DNA of 64,000 nucleotides, taken from positions 4,340,001 through 4,404,000 of the forward strand of contig NZ_CP025394.1 in NCBI RefSeq assembly GCF_002943525.1, given 5' to 3'. The DNA is from Kitasatospora sp. MMS16-BH015 (GTDB lineage Bacteria; Actinomycetota; Actinomycetes; Streptomycetales; Streptomycetaceae). Made by a program: the position numbers and the translations under genes. Below are positions 49,223 through 59,186 of the stretch, in pieces. Under the pieces are notes generated by a model that worked only from the letters and a program-made list of their open reading frames with translations, had not been told where the DNA came from and made no database searches. Numbering within the stretch: position 1 is the stretch's first letter; each line of letters begins with the position of its first letter.

Positions 49223-49320
49223 CACAGACCGCCTTCGAGGCGGTCTGTGAACGCTGGCTCCGGCGCCGATTTCGTTGAATCTTGACTGACCGCCTTCGAG
49301 GCGGTCAGTCAAGATTCAAC
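49223..49320. terminator. Two related hairpins between convergent genes
   Basis: The first, CACAGACCGCC with loop TTCGA, has an 11-base stem (49223-49249). The second (49274-49320) has a perfect 21-base stem with the same TTCGA loop and ends in the same GACCGCC segment. They lie between the MFS gene and the convergent phage-like gene and can terminate both. Their shared core suggests duplication or a palindromic repeat family. Confidence 0.9.
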
Positions 49321-49325
49321 TTACT

Positions 49326-50018
49326 TCAGTGTCCCGCGCCGTCGTCCAAGGCCCGGAGGAGCCGCTGGCGGCGCCGGGCGATCTCCTTCTCCTCGTCGTC
49401 CAACACGATCCGCTCCAGCCGGTCGACCCGGTCGCCCATGGCGTCCAGCTTCCGGCTGTTGCTGCCGACCTCCACGATCAGCGCGTTGAGCAACGGCGTG
49501 ACCGAGGTGTGGATGACGTTCCGCACCACCCGCTCCGAGACCCGGGCAACCGCCTCGTCGACGCTCCCCGGCGCGAACGGCGGGTTGTCCACAACCCCTC
49601 CGGAGGGGTTGTCCACAGGCTGGAACATCGTGCGCCGCTCGATGTCCAGGAGGTAGCACCGCACCTGTCGGGCCACCTCGCTGTCCCGCATCAGCATCGC
49701 GAGGTTCAGCACCGTACGGCGGGTGAAGAGCGCCAACGAGCGCGCCCGCGAGGGCGACTTGCCGAGCTCCTTGAACGAGGCGAGCTCCGCCCCGGTCACC
49801 ACCCGGTAGCCGTTGGACTCCAGCTCGCCCCGGTGGTCGATCACCAGCGAGTGGACCGCCTTCTCCTCGACCTCGAAGTACTGCGCGACGCCCTCGGTCG
49901 TGACGTGCATGCCGTCCGGCAGCAGCACGAGCGCCCGGACCTTGTCGAGCACCTCCACGCGGTCGGCGACCGCCGCGCGCATCGTCGGGGACTCGATCAG
50001 GACGGTATCGATGGCCAT
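49326..50018 (-). CDS. Phage antirepressor-like DNA-binding protein
   Basis: The 230-residue protein has an N-terminal domain with VTTEGVAQYFEVEEKAVHSL and ESNGYRVVTGAELASFKELG. A segment RRTVLNLAMLMRDSEVARQV then RCYLLDIERR follows, a pattern I know from phage antirepressor and Bro/ORF6N-type proteins. The C-terminal half is helical (RKLDAMGDRVDRLERIVLDD). AAGGAG lies seven bases before the ATG. The part encoding PVDNPSGGVVDNPP contains two DnaA boxes. The function is unknown; a chromosomal regulator derived from a phage is plausible. Confidence 0.6.
   Translation of the reverse strand: MAIDTVLIESPTMRAAVADRVEVLDKVRALVLLPDGMHVTTEGVAQYFEVEEKAVHSLVIDHRGELESNGYRVVTGAELASFKELGKSPSRARSLALFTRRTVLNLAMLMRDSEVARQVRCYLLDIERRTMFQPVDNPSGGVVDNPPFAPGSVDEAVARVSERVVRNVIHTSVTPLLNALIVEVGSNSRKLDAMGDRVDRLERIVLDDEEKEIARRRQRLLRALDDGAGH
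49585..49617. promoter_or_regulatory. Two perfect Streptomyces DnaA boxes around a palindrome
   Basis: TTGTCCACA occurs at 49585-49593 and 49609-49617 in the same orientation, 24 bases apart. Between them lies the 18-base palindrome AACCCCTCCGGAGGGGTT (49593-49610). All are inside the coding sequence of the phage-like gene. TTGTCCACA is the preferred Streptomyces DnaA box. Confidence 0.75.
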
Positions 50019-50195
50019 GACTGCTCTCCTTCCGAGGCGGAGGGACTTTCCCTCCCCTCGGACGGAGCAACGAGGCCACTGATCAGCCAGTACGACCTAC
50101 CGATCAGTACCGCACAATCGAGCGGAAGTTCCCTCCGACCCCTAAAGGGACTAGCACTCGATCCATTAAAAATCGAAAAACGGCGCCGAATCGAA

Positions 50196-51716
50196 CTACT
50201 GCTGTGCCGCCCACCACTCGCGCAAGGCGGCGACCGCCGCCTCGTGCTCCATCGGCCCGTGCTCCAGGCGGAGCTCCAGCATGTGCTTGTACGCCTTGCC
50301 GACCATCGGCCCCGGCTTCAGGTCCAGCAGGCCCATGATCTCGTTGCCGTCCAGGGCCGGGCGGATCGCGTCGAGCTCCTCCCTCTCCTTGAGCTCGGCG
50401 ATCCGCACCTCCAGCGAGTCGTACGTGCGCGAGAGCGCCGCTGCCTTCCGCTTGTTGCGGGTGGTGCAGTCGGAGCGGGTCAGCTTGTGGAGGCGCTCGA
50501 GCAGCGGGCCGGCGTCCGTGACGTACCGCCGCACCGCCGAATCCGTCCACTCGCCGCCGCCGTAGCCGTGGAAGCGCAGGTGGAGCTCGACCAGCTTGGA
50601 GACCTCGTCGATCATCTCCTTGGAGTACTTGAGCTCCCGCATCCGCTTGCGGGTCATCTTCGCGCCGACCACCTCGTGGTGGTGGAAGGAGACCCGGCCG
50701 TCGGACTCGAAGCGGCGGGTGCGCGGCTTGCCGATGTCGTGCAGCAGCGCAGCCAGCCGCAGCACCAGGTCCGGGCCGTCCTGCTCCAGGTCGATGGCCT
50801 GCTCGAGGACGGTCAGTGAGTGCTCGTAGACGTCCTTGTGGCGGTGGTGCTCGTCGGCTTCGAGCTGCAGCGCCGGGAGCTCGGGCAGCACGTGCTCGGC
50901 GAGGCCGGTGTCGACCAGCAGGCGCAGGCCCTTCACCGGGTGGGCGGCCAGCAGCAGCTTGTTGAGCTCGGCCTGGACCCGCTCGGCGGAGACGATGGTG
51001 ATCCGGTCGGCCATCGCGGTCATCGCCGCGACCACCTCGGGGGCCGGGGTGAAGTCGAGCTGGGCGGCGAAGCGGGCGGCCCGCATCATCCGCAGCGGGT
51101 CGTCGGAGAAGGACTCCTCGGGGGTGGCGGGGGTGCGCAGCACCCGGGCCTCCAGGTCGTCCAGCCCGTGGTGCGGGTCGACGAACCCTCGTCCGGGCAG
51201 GTCCACGGCCATCGCGTTGACGGTGAAGTCGCGGCGGACCAGGTCCTGCTCGATGGTGTCGCCGTAGGTCACCTCGGGCTTGCGCGAGGTGCGGTCGTAC
51301 GCCTCGGAGCGGTAGGTGGTGATCTCGATCAGGAAGCTGCCGTCGGCAGTGTCCTTGCGGGCGCCGACGGTGCCGAAGGCGATGCCCACGTCCCAGACCG
51401 CGTCCGCCCAGCCACGCACGAGCTTGAGCACCTGCTCCGGCCGGGCGTCGGTGGTGAAGTCGAGGTCGTTGCCGAGCCGGCCGAGCAGCGCGTCGCGCAC
51501 CGAGCCGCCGACCAGGGCCAGCCGGTAGCCGGCGTCCTGGAAGCGGCGGGCGACCTCGTCGGCGACCGGGGAGACCCGCAGCAGCTCCTGGAGGCCGAGG
51601 GCCTGGGCCTCGCTCAGCCCCGGTACGGCCGCAGGGGCCGCAGCAGCCGCGACGGGCTCGGGGGTACGGGCACCAGCGGCGCTGGACTGGACGGGGGGCT
51701 CATTGGCAGTGGACAC
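50196..51716 (-). CDS. cca: CCA tRNA nucleotidyltransferase
   Basis: The 506-residue protein adds or repairs the 3' CCA end of tRNA. The head has ALVGGSVRDALLGRLGNDLD (nucleotidyltransferase motif), RRDFTVNAMAVDL and FSDDPLRMMRAARFAAQLDF. A C-terminal HD domain follows (HHRHKDVYEHSLTVLEQAID; LRLAALLHDIGKPRTRRF), typical of the actinobacterial form. GTG 51716 has no Shine-Dalgarno; a TANNNT hexamer (TACCCT, 51725-51730 minus strand) lies eight bases upstream, so the mRNA may be leaderless. Confidence 0.93.
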   Translation of the reverse strand: MSTANEPPVQSSAAGARTPEPVAAAAAPAAVPGLSEAQALGLQELLRVSPVADEVARRFQDAGYRLALVGGSVRDALLGRLGNDLDFTTDARPEQVLKLVRGWADAVWDVGIAFGTVGARKDTADGSFLIEITTYRSEAYDRTSRKPEVTYGDTIEQDLVRRDFTVNAMAVDLPGRGFVDPHHGLDDLEARVLRTPATPEESFSDDPLRMMRAARFAAQLDFTPAPEVVAAMTAMADRITIVSAERVQAELNKLLLAAHPVKGLRLLVDTGLAEHVLPELPALQLEADEHHRHKDVYEHSLTVLEQAIDLEQDGPDLVLRLAALLHDIGKPRTRRFESDGRVSFHHHEVVGAKMTRKRMRELKYSKEMIDEVSKLVELHLRFHGYGGGEWTDSAVRRYVTDAGPLLERLHKLTRSDCTTRNKRKAAALSRTYDSLEVRIAELKEREELDAIRPALDGNEIMGLLDLKPGPMVGKAYKHMLELRLEHGPMEHEAAVAALREWWAAQQ

Positions 51717-52108
51717 GGCACACAAGGGTACGTGGCCGGACTCCCCCGCTGCCCGGTCACACCCGCCGCCCGCCCCACCAACGGTCAGCCGGAGGCCAGC
51801 CGGAGGCGCACCGCCCGACCCGCCGAAGCCCCGCCGAGGCCCCGCCGATCCCCCGCCGAGGCCCCGCCGAGCACCCGCCGAGCACCGTCCGGACACGCAC
51901 CGGCCGACCCACTGCCCGCCCCGGCCCGGGGTCGCCGGACGGCCGGCCGGGCGTTCAGCCGAGGGCCCGCAACACTGCGGGTGCCGCCACGTCGTTACCA
52001 TGCCGGTGGGACAGCACCAGCGCGGTACCGCGTCAGCTCCACGCCCGGGCCGGGGGAGCGGCTGCGCCCACCCCACGGACTGATCGAGAAACGGCGAGGG
52101 CTGAGCGC
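51717..52108. other. 392-base divergent gap with GC-rich imperfect repeats
   Basis: The gap between cca and the DUF6049 gene holds a series of imperfect repeats of about 12 bases built on CCCCGCCGAGGC (51815-51890). Promoters of both genes should lie here. No gene is supported. Confidence 0.6.
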
Positions 52109-54415
52109 GTGAGCGACCGGACGAAGCGGACCGCACACACCGGACAGCGCCTCGCCGCGCTGCTGGCCGGCTTCGCCGCCCTGGTCGCCACCGGCACCCC
52201 GGCGCTGGCCGCCGGAGCGGCCCGCCCCGGTCTGCTGACGGCCGCCCCCGAGTACCCGGCCAGTGTCACGATCAACACCGTGAGCCCCTCGGTGGCCGAC
52301 CAGTCCACCGGCACGGTCACCGTGACCGGCACCGTCACCAACTCCGGCGGCTCCGCGTTCAAGTCCGCCCACGCGGCCGTGCGCAAGCCCTCGCCGGACG
52401 GCCGCAAGTCACTGCCGCTGCAGACCCGCAGCGACCTCAACCTGGTCGCCATCCGCAACTCCCCGGGCAGCGCGGACGGCATCGACCTCGCCGCCCCGCT
52501 GGACCAGCTCGGCGACCTGGCACCGGGTCAGAGCAAGTCGTTCAAGCTGGAGGTGCCCACCGCCAAGCTGGACCTCGGTGAGGCGGGGGCGTACGAGCTG
52601 GCGGTGGACGTCTGGGAGGGCAACGAGGCCGCGGAGAACTCCCACCCGCTCGGCATCGCCCGCACCTTCCTGCCGTACAACACCCCGGCCTCGCCGCTGG
52701 CCACCAACGTGGCCGCGCTCTGGCCGATCACTCACTCCCCCGAGCTGGTCGCGCAGACCATGCAGGACGCCGAGCAGACGCCGGTGCTGCGGGACGACAG
52801 CCTGACCAAGGACCTCGCCCCCGGCGGCCGGCTCTACGAGCTGGTGAACACCGGCGCCGGGCTGCCCGGGCTGACCTGGATGGTCGACCCGGACCTGCTG
52901 GACGCGGTCTACGCGATGACCCGCAACTACCGGGTGCAGAAGCCGGGCACCCAGGCGGAGACCGCCACCAACGACAACACCGTGCCCGGCGGCGGCAAGG
53001 CCGTGGCCACCGCCTGGCTGGCCGCGCTGCGCACGGCAGTCGCCACGGCGGGCAGCCAGGTGGTGGCGCTGCCCTACGCGGACCCGGACCTCGCCTCGAT
53101 CGCGCACAACGGCGTCGGCCTCCCGGGCATGGACACCGCGCTGCGCAAGGCCGGCACGGTCGGCCGGCTGACCGCCGAGGGACGCCTCGCCACCGACGTC
53201 ACGGCCGGGGTGGCCTGGCCGTACGACGGCTACCTGGACCAGGCCGTGGGCCAGGTCGCGCAGACCGCCGGGGACGGCGTGGTGCTGGTCAACGGCATGA
53301 GCCTGCCCGACCCGGCCTCGCTGCGGTACACCCCCAACGCCGTCCGCAAGCTCGGCAACGGACTGACCGCGGTGGTCGCCGACCCGGTGGTCTCCGAGCC
53401 CTTCCAGCACGACCTGAGCACGCCCAAGGACGTCACCGCGGCCACCCAGCGCTTCCTGGCCGAGACCATGACGATCACTCAGCAGCAGCCGCAGGACCAG
53501 CGCAGCCTGCTGGTGATGCCCCCGCGCGAGCTGACCGCCGCCACCGCCAAGGCGCTGGCCAACGCCCTCACCCAGGCGCAGAACGGCAAGTGGCTCCAGC
53601 TGGTCAAGCTGGACACGGTGGCCCAGGCCCAGCCCAACCCGCAGGCCGCCACCAACCCGGCCGACTACCCTGCCGGGGTGCGCGCCTCCGAGCTGGACGG
53701 CACCGAGCTGGGCAGCGTGATGTCCATGCAGGGCGACCTCGACCAGCTGCTGCGGATCCTGACCCAGCCGCAGCGGGTGCGCAGCCCCTTCAGCGCCGCG
53801 ATGCTCCGCTCGATGTCCACCGCCTGGCGCGCCGACCCGGCCGCCGGGGACGACTACCGGGCGGGCGTGAAGAAGTACCTGTACAACCTGATCACGGCGG
53901 TCAAGGTCCCGAAGAAGAGCGTGATCACTCTCCCAGGTGACTCGGGCACCCTGCTGGTGAGCGTCAAGAACGACCTCACCCAGGCCGTCGGCAACCTCGA
54001 ACTGCGCCTCACCTCGGTGCAGCCGAACCGCCTGAACGTCGGCCCGCCGGAGACTGTGGTGCTCGACGCCTCCACCAGCCGCACCCTCCGGTTCCCGGCC
54101 GAGGCCAAGGTCAACGGCACCGTCCAGATGACCGCCCAGCTGTACACCACCGGCCCGGGCGGCGGCCCGTACGGCGAGGCGGTGACCTTCAACGTGGACG
54201 TCACCTCGGTGACCCAGGGCGTGCTCTACGTGATCGGCGGGGGCGTGGTGCTGATGCTGCTGGCCGGCGGCCGGTTCTACCTCCAGCGCAAGAAGCGGGC
54301 CGGTGAGCCCGAGGAGGACCCGGACGCGCCGCTGGAGCCCGGCCCGGACGCGGCGTACGGCGCCAGCGCGGATGCCACTGATCCGGCCGCCGGTGATGAG
54401 AAGGTGGGTCACTGA
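52109..54415 (+). CDS. DUF6049 family secreted, membrane-anchored protein
   Basis: The 768-residue protein has a signal peptide (RLAALLAGFAALVATGTPAL), a large extracellular region of about 680 residues and a single C-terminal membrane helix (GVLYVIGGGVVLMLLAGGRF) with a basic stop-transfer and an acidic tail. The extracellular part starts with an Ig-like domain (TVTVTGTVTNSGGSAFKSAH). I place it in the DUF6049 family from its position and layout. It lies just upstream of murJ and probably functions at the cell envelope. Confidence 0.78.
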   Translation: MSDRTKRTAHTGQRLAALLAGFAALVATGTPALAAGAARPGLLTAAPEYPASVTINTVSPSVADQSTGTVTVTGTVTNSGGSAFKSAHAAVRKPSPDGRKSLPLQTRSDLNLVAIRNSPGSADGIDLAAPLDQLGDLAPGQSKSFKLEVPTAKLDLGEAGAYELAVDVWEGNEAAENSHPLGIARTFLPYNTPASPLATNVAALWPITHSPELVAQTMQDAEQTPVLRDDSLTKDLAPGGRLYELVNTGAGLPGLTWMVDPDLLDAVYAMTRNYRVQKPGTQAETATNDNTVPGGGKAVATAWLAALRTAVATAGSQVVALPYADPDLASIAHNGVGLPGMDTALRKAGTVGRLTAEGRLATDVTAGVAWPYDGYLDQAVGQVAQTAGDGVVLVNGMSLPDPASLRYTPNAVRKLGNGLTAVVADPVVSEPFQHDLSTPKDVTAATQRFLAETMTITQQQPQDQRSLLVMPPRELTAATAKALANALTQAQNGKWLQLVKLDTVAQAQPNPQAATNPADYPAGVRASELDGTELGSVMSMQGDLDQLLRILTQPQRVRSPFSAAMLRSMSTAWRADPAAGDDYRAGVKKYLYNLITAVKVPKKSVITLPGDSGTLLVSVKNDLTQAVGNLELRLTSVQPNRLNVGPPETVVLDASTSRTLRFPAEAKVNGTVQMTAQLYTTGPGGGPYGEAVTFNVDVTSVTQGVLYVIGGGVVLMLLAGGRFYLQRKKRAGEPEEDPDAPLEPGPDAAYGASADATDPAAGDEKVGH

Positions 54416-54460
54416 GGAGCCGCCACCGGGGCGCCTCCACCCCAGTGACGAAGAGGTGGC

Positions 54461-56896
54461 ATGAGCGAGCAGCGCCCGCAGCAGGCCCGAGGGCGTGACC
54501 AGTCGGACGGCGCCACGGACGCCGCGCGGCCCGCCGACTGGTACCTCTCCGACACCTACGCCGAGGACCCGTTCGCGGCCGGGGCGTACGACACCGAGGC
54601 CGGGGCGGACCCGTACGGGCTGCGCGCCGCCGAAGCGGCCGCCGCGCCGCCGAAGCCCCCCGCAACGCCGCTCCCCCCGCAGAGCGGCCCGCCCGAGCCC
54701 GCCCTGACGCCCCCGCCGACCCACTGGACCTCGCTCGCGGCCGACCTGGCCGAGCTCAGGGCCGACCTCCAGCCGACCGCACCGGCACCGGCACCGGCCG
54801 CCCCCGCGCCGGCTACGCCCGCCGGGCCCGAGGCCGAAGCAGCCGAGGCCGATGCCGAGCCCGTGGTGCCCGAGCTGACCATGGAGCTCCGCGTCCCCGA
54901 GGCGCCGGCCCAACCGGTAGAACCGGTCGAGCCGGCCGAGCCGCTGGAACCGGTGGCCGGACCGGTCGAGAGCTCCCCGTGGAACACCGAGACCACCGAG
55001 TACGTCGGCGTGGACGCCCTGCTCGGCGCCCGGGCCGCCGCCGAGGAGCCGGAGCAGCATCCCGAGCAGGGGCCCGGGCACCCCACACCCCCGCCGCAGC
55101 CGGCCACCCCGCCGATCGAGTTCGACCCGCCGCTCTCCGAGGAGGAGGCCAACCTCCAGGTGGCGGCCGTCCAGGTCCCGCCGGCCCACCTGGTGCCCGA
55201 GGAGACCCCGGCGGCCGGCGACGAGGGCCGCGGGGGCGGTGGCGGTGGCGGCGGCAAGGTCTCCGGCCTGCTCGGCTCCAGCGCCGTGATGGCCGCCGGC
55301 ACCCTGGTCTCCCGGGGCACCGGCTTCCTGCGCACCATGGTGATCGCCGCCGCGATCGGCGTCGGCACCATGGGCGACTCGTACAACGCCGCCAACACCC
55401 TCCCCACCCTGCTCTACATCCTGATCGGCGGCGGCGCGCTGAACGCCGTCTTCGTGCCGCAGCTGGTCCGCAGCATGAAGCAGGACGAGGACGGCGGCAC
55501 CGCCTACGCAAACCGGCTGCTCACCCTGGTGATGACCGGTCTGGCCGGGGTCGCCTTCGTCGCCGTGCTGGCCGCCCCGGTGCTGGTCCAGCTGATCTCG
55601 CACTCGCTGATGAAGGACCAGGCGAGCGCCGACGCCACCGTGGCGCTGGCCCGGTACTGCCTGCCGACCATCTTCTTCATGGGCGTGCACGTGGTGATGG
55701 GCCAGATCCTCAACGCCCGCGGCCGGTTCGGCGCGATGATGTGGACGCCGGTCCTGAACAACATCGTGGTGATCTTCACCTTCGCGATGTACCTCGGGGT
55801 CTTCGGCACCTTCGAGCACAGCGAGGTCACCCCGGACACCGTCTCCCCCGAGGGCATCCGGCTGCTCGGGGTCGGCACCCTGCTCGGCCTCGCCGTCCAG
55901 GCGCTCGCGATGGTCCCGTACCTGCGGGCGGCCGGCTTCCACTTCAAGCCGCGCTTCGACTGGCGCGGCCACGGCCTGGGCAAGGCCGCCCGGCTGGCCA
56001 AGTGGACCTTCCTCTTCGTGCTGGCCAACCAGGCCGGCTACCTGGTCGTCACCCAGCTGGCCACCGCCGCCGGTTCGAAGGCCGAGAAGGCCGGCCACCT
56101 GGGCGTGGGCCTGGCCGCGTACTCCAACGCGCTGCTGATCTGGCAGCTGCCGATGGCGGTGGTCACCGTCTCGGTGATGAGCGCGGTGCTCCCCCGGCTC
56201 TCCCGCTCGGCCGCCGACGGCGACCCGGGCGCCGTCCGCGACGACCTCAGCTACGGCCTGCGCACCTCGGCGGTGGCGATCGTGCCCGCCGCCTTCCTCT
56301 TCCTCGCCCTCGGCCCGGTGATCGGCAGCGCCATCTACGGCCTGGGCAACGGCGGCGCCGTCGCGCACGGCACCACCGCCGTCGGCTTCATGCTCTCCGC
56401 CTTCGCCCTCGGGCTGATCCCGTACTCCGTCCAGTACGTGCTGCTGCGCGGCTTCTACGCCTACGAGGACACCCGCACCCCGTTCTCCAACACCGTCTGG
56501 GTGGCCGTCTGCCAGGCCGCCGCCGCCGTGCTCTGCTACCTGGTGCTGCCCGCCCAGTGGGCCGTCACCGGGATGGCCCTGGGGTACGGCGCCGCCTACG
56601 CCGTCGGCGTGGCCGTCGCGGTGCCCAAGCTCAAGGCGAAGATCGGCGGCCTGGACACCGGCCGGATCGCCAAGACCTACGTCCGGCTGACCATCGCCTC
56701 GCTGCCGGCCGCCGCCGTCGGCCTCGGCGTCGAACTGGCCCTGAACGGCCTGCTCGACGGCTGGCTCGGCAGCGTGCTCACCCTGGTGCTGGCCGCCGGG
56801 CTCCAGCTGGCCGTGTTCGGGCTGGTCGCCCGCAGGATGCGGATCGAGGAGCTCAACTCGCTGCTCGGCATGGTGCGCAGCCGACTCGGCCGTTGA
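54461..56896 (+). CDS. murJ: Lipid II flippase MurJ (MviN)
   Basis: The 811-residue protein has a disordered, acidic Pro/Ala-rich cytoplasmic N-terminus of about 260 residues, with a Gly run, then fourteen hydrophobic segments of the MVF family. Signatures include SRGTGFLRTMVIAAAIGVGT, DSYNAANTLPTLLYILIGGG, ALNAVFVPQLV and LLRGFYAYEDTRTPF. It flips lipid II outward for peptidoglycan synthesis. GAGGTGG precedes the ATG. The downstream pseudokinase gene corresponds to the domain fused to MviN in mycobacteria. Confidence 0.93.
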   Translation: MSEQRPQQARGRDQSDGATDAARPADWYLSDTYAEDPFAAGAYDTEAGADPYGLRAAEAAAAPPKPPATPLPPQSGPPEPALTPPPTHWTSLAADLAELRADLQPTAPAPAPAAPAPATPAGPEAEAAEADAEPVVPELTMELRVPEAPAQPVEPVEPAEPLEPVAGPVESSPWNTETTEYVGVDALLGARAAAEEPEQHPEQGPGHPTPPPQPATPPIEFDPPLSEEEANLQVAAVQVPPAHLVPEETPAAGDEGRGGGGGGGGKVSGLLGSSAVMAAGTLVSRGTGFLRTMVIAAAIGVGTMGDSYNAANTLPTLLYILIGGGALNAVFVPQLVRSMKQDEDGGTAYANRLLTLVMTGLAGVAFVAVLAAPVLVQLISHSLMKDQASADATVALARYCLPTIFFMGVHVVMGQILNARGRFGAMMWTPVLNNIVVIFTFAMYLGVFGTFEHSEVTPDTVSPEGIRLLGVGTLLGLAVQALAMVPYLRAAGFHFKPRFDWRGHGLGKAARLAKWTFLFVLANQAGYLVVTQLATAAGSKAEKAGHLGVGLAAYSNALLIWQLPMAVVTVSVMSAVLPRLSRSAADGDPGAVRDDLSYGLRTSAVAIVPAAFLFLALGPVIGSAIYGLGNGGAVAHGTTAVGFMLSAFALGLIPYSVQYVLLRGFYAYEDTRTPFSNTVWVAVCQAAAAVLCYLVLPAQWAVTGMALGYGAAYAVGVAVAVPKLKAKIGGLDTGRIAKTYVRLTIASLPAAAVGLGVELALNGLLDGWLGSVLTLVLAAGLQLAVFGLVARRMRIEELNSLLGMVRSRLGR

Positions 56897-56940
56897 CGGC
56901 GAGCCCACCGGGCCTGGCTCTCCCTCAGGCGGCGCACACC

Positions 56941-56975
56941 GGGCCGGATTCGACAGATCTCGTCGAATCCGGCCC
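56941..56975 (+). terminator. Terminator after murJ
   Basis: GGGCCGGATTCGAC pairs perfectly with 56962-56975 around a seven-base loop, 44 bases after the murJ stop. Confidence 0.88.
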
Positions 56976-57151
56976 GTTCGCAGGTGAGCGCCCCTGCCGG
57001 GCCCCCGCAGGCGGCCGGTCGGCCCCCGTGCGGTCGTAGCGGGGTGCCAAGAGTGGGCACAATTGTCCTGGCGCGGCGCGACCCCCTTCGACGGGGCGCG
57101 CCCGAGCCGGAGTTCGCGGACCGGGGCGATACAAGGGGAGGCAGGACCACG

Positions 57152-59163
57152 GTGGCTGATGGCACCAAGGCAGTCGTCGACACGTCCGAGGCGGACGAGG
57201 CGGCACTCGCCGTGGCACTCGGGGAGACCTCCGACGCCACGCCCCCCGAGACCGCCCGCACACGCTCCACCCCCGACCCCGCTGAGCCCGCCGAACCTGC
57301 CGAACCCGCTGCCAAGAGCGGGGCCGCCGCGAAGAGAGACCCGGCCGAGGAGACCACCCCGGCCACTCCGGCCACCCCAGCAGCCCCGGCCGAGAAGACC
57401 GCCCAGGTCGAGGAGACCGCCCCGCTCTCCACCGCCGAGATCGCCGCCGAACTGGCCGTCGGCGCCGCAGCCCTCTCCAACGCGGCCCTGCTGCTCGCCG
57501 CCGACCACACCGCCGCCCCGGCCCGGTCCACCGCCGCCACCCCGGCCGAGGCCGACCCGGACACCGGCTCACTGCCCGTCCTGCTGCCCGCCCCGCTGCG
57601 GCACAGCGGCGACAAGATCGGCGGCCGGTACCGGCTGGAGGAGTGCGTCACCCAGTCCGAGGCGTTCAGCAGCTGGCGGGCCGTGGACGAGAAGCTCCGC
57701 CGCGACGTGGGCGTCCACCTGCTCGCCGCCGGCCACCAGCGCGCCCGCGCCGTGCTCGCCGCCGCCAAGGCCGGCGCGCTGCTCAACGACCCGCGCTTCG
57801 TCCAGGTGCTCGACGCCGTCCAGGACGGCGAGCTGGTCTACGTGATCCGCGAGTGGCTGCCCGGGGCCGTCGACCTCGCCCAGCAGCTCGCCGACGGCCC
57901 GATGGAGCCGTACGACGCCTACCAGATGGTCCGTCAGGTCACCGACGCGATCGCCGCCGCCCACCGGGCCGGGCAGGCCCACCTGCGGCTCACCCCGCGC
58001 TGCGTGCTGCGCACCGACTCCGGCCAGTACCGGATCAACGGCATCGCCGTGGACGCCGCCCTGCGCGGCCTGCCCACCGAGGAGGCCGCCCTCGCCGACA
58101 CCCGGGCGATCGGCGCGCTGCTCTACGCCGCCCTCACCCACCGCTGGCCCTACCCCGAGGACCGGTACGACCTCCAGGGCCTGCCCAAGGACCTCGGCTG
58201 CGTGCCGCCCGACCAGGTGCGGGCGGGCGTGCACAAGGGGCTTGCCGAGCTCGCCGCCCGCGCCCTGTGCGCGCAGCCGCCGCACCACCTGGAGCCGATC
58301 ACCACCCCCGAGCAGCTCGCCAAGGCGATCGCCCTGATGCCCCGGCTGCGCGCGCCCGAGCCCCCGGCCCTCACCCCGCCGTCCGCCTTCGCCTCCCCCG
58401 CTACACGCCCGGCCGCCCCTCCGACGCCACCACCGTGCTACCGCCGCACCCCGCCCAGGCGCAGCTCGGCACCGTCCAGATCGGCGCGGGGGCACCCCCC
58501 GCCCCGCCCCGGAAGCGGCGCGGACGCCGCCGCAAGGTGGTGAAGCTGGCCAAGTGGACCGTCTCGGCGGTCGCGCTGGCCGCCATCGGCCTGGGCTCCT
58601 GGCAGCTGGTCAGCTACCTGCACAACCAGGAGAAGACCGGCGGCACCGGCCACGGCGGCACCCCCGGCCAGAGCGCCGCCCCGCTGCCCCCGACCCCGAC
58701 CGGTCAGCCGGTGCGGATCAGCGCGGTCACGGCGTACAACCCGCTCGGCACCGGTCTCGAGCACCCGGACACCGCTGCCAACGCCGCCGACGGCAAGCCG
58801 GACACCGTCTGGACGACCTCCAAGTACGACTCGCAGCTCGGCTCCTGGAAGCAGGGCACCGGCCTGATCGTCGACCTGGGCTCCGTGCACCACGTCTCCG
58901 CCGTCCACGTCGAGGCCGTCGGCGGCCCCACCACGGTCGAGCTCCGGGCCACCGCCGCCACGGTCACCGGCGCGGCCCCCATCGAGCGGGAGGACCTCCC
59001 TGCCTACGGCAGCGCCCTCGCCAAGGACATCGGCACCGACCTCAACCTCAACCCGGCCCACGCACTCGACACCCGCTACCTCTTGATCTGGCTCACCGAC
59101 CTGCCCAAGGATGTGGATGGCAAGTTCCAGGGCCGGATCGCCGAGATCAAGGTCACCGGCTGA
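57152..59163 (+). pseudogene. MviN-type pseudokinase membrane protein, frameshifted
   Basis: The first frame (57152 to about 58395) encodes a disordered Ala/Thr/Pro start and a kinase-like domain (GDKIGGRYRLEECVTQSEAF). This domain lacks the catalytic Lys, HRD and DFG residues. The second frame continues from about 58400 (YTPGRPSDATTVLPPHPAQA). It has a membrane helix (WTVSAVALAAIGLGSWQLV) and a discoidin-like outer domain (NAADGKPDTVWTTSKYDSQL). Adding one C to the CCCCC at 58395-58399 joins both into a 670-residue protein. That layout matches the pseudokinase plus extracellular domain of mycobacterial MviN. It may be a sequencing error or real inactivation. Confidence 0.85.
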
Positions 59164-59186
59164 CCGGCAGCACGAGGGGAGGCGGC

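Noticed and set aside
52409..57508. A 1699-codon open frame on the minus strand
   Set aside because: It runs antisense to the DUF6049, murJ and pseudokinase genes, which have clear family motifs. Long antisense frames are expected from strong third-position GC bias.
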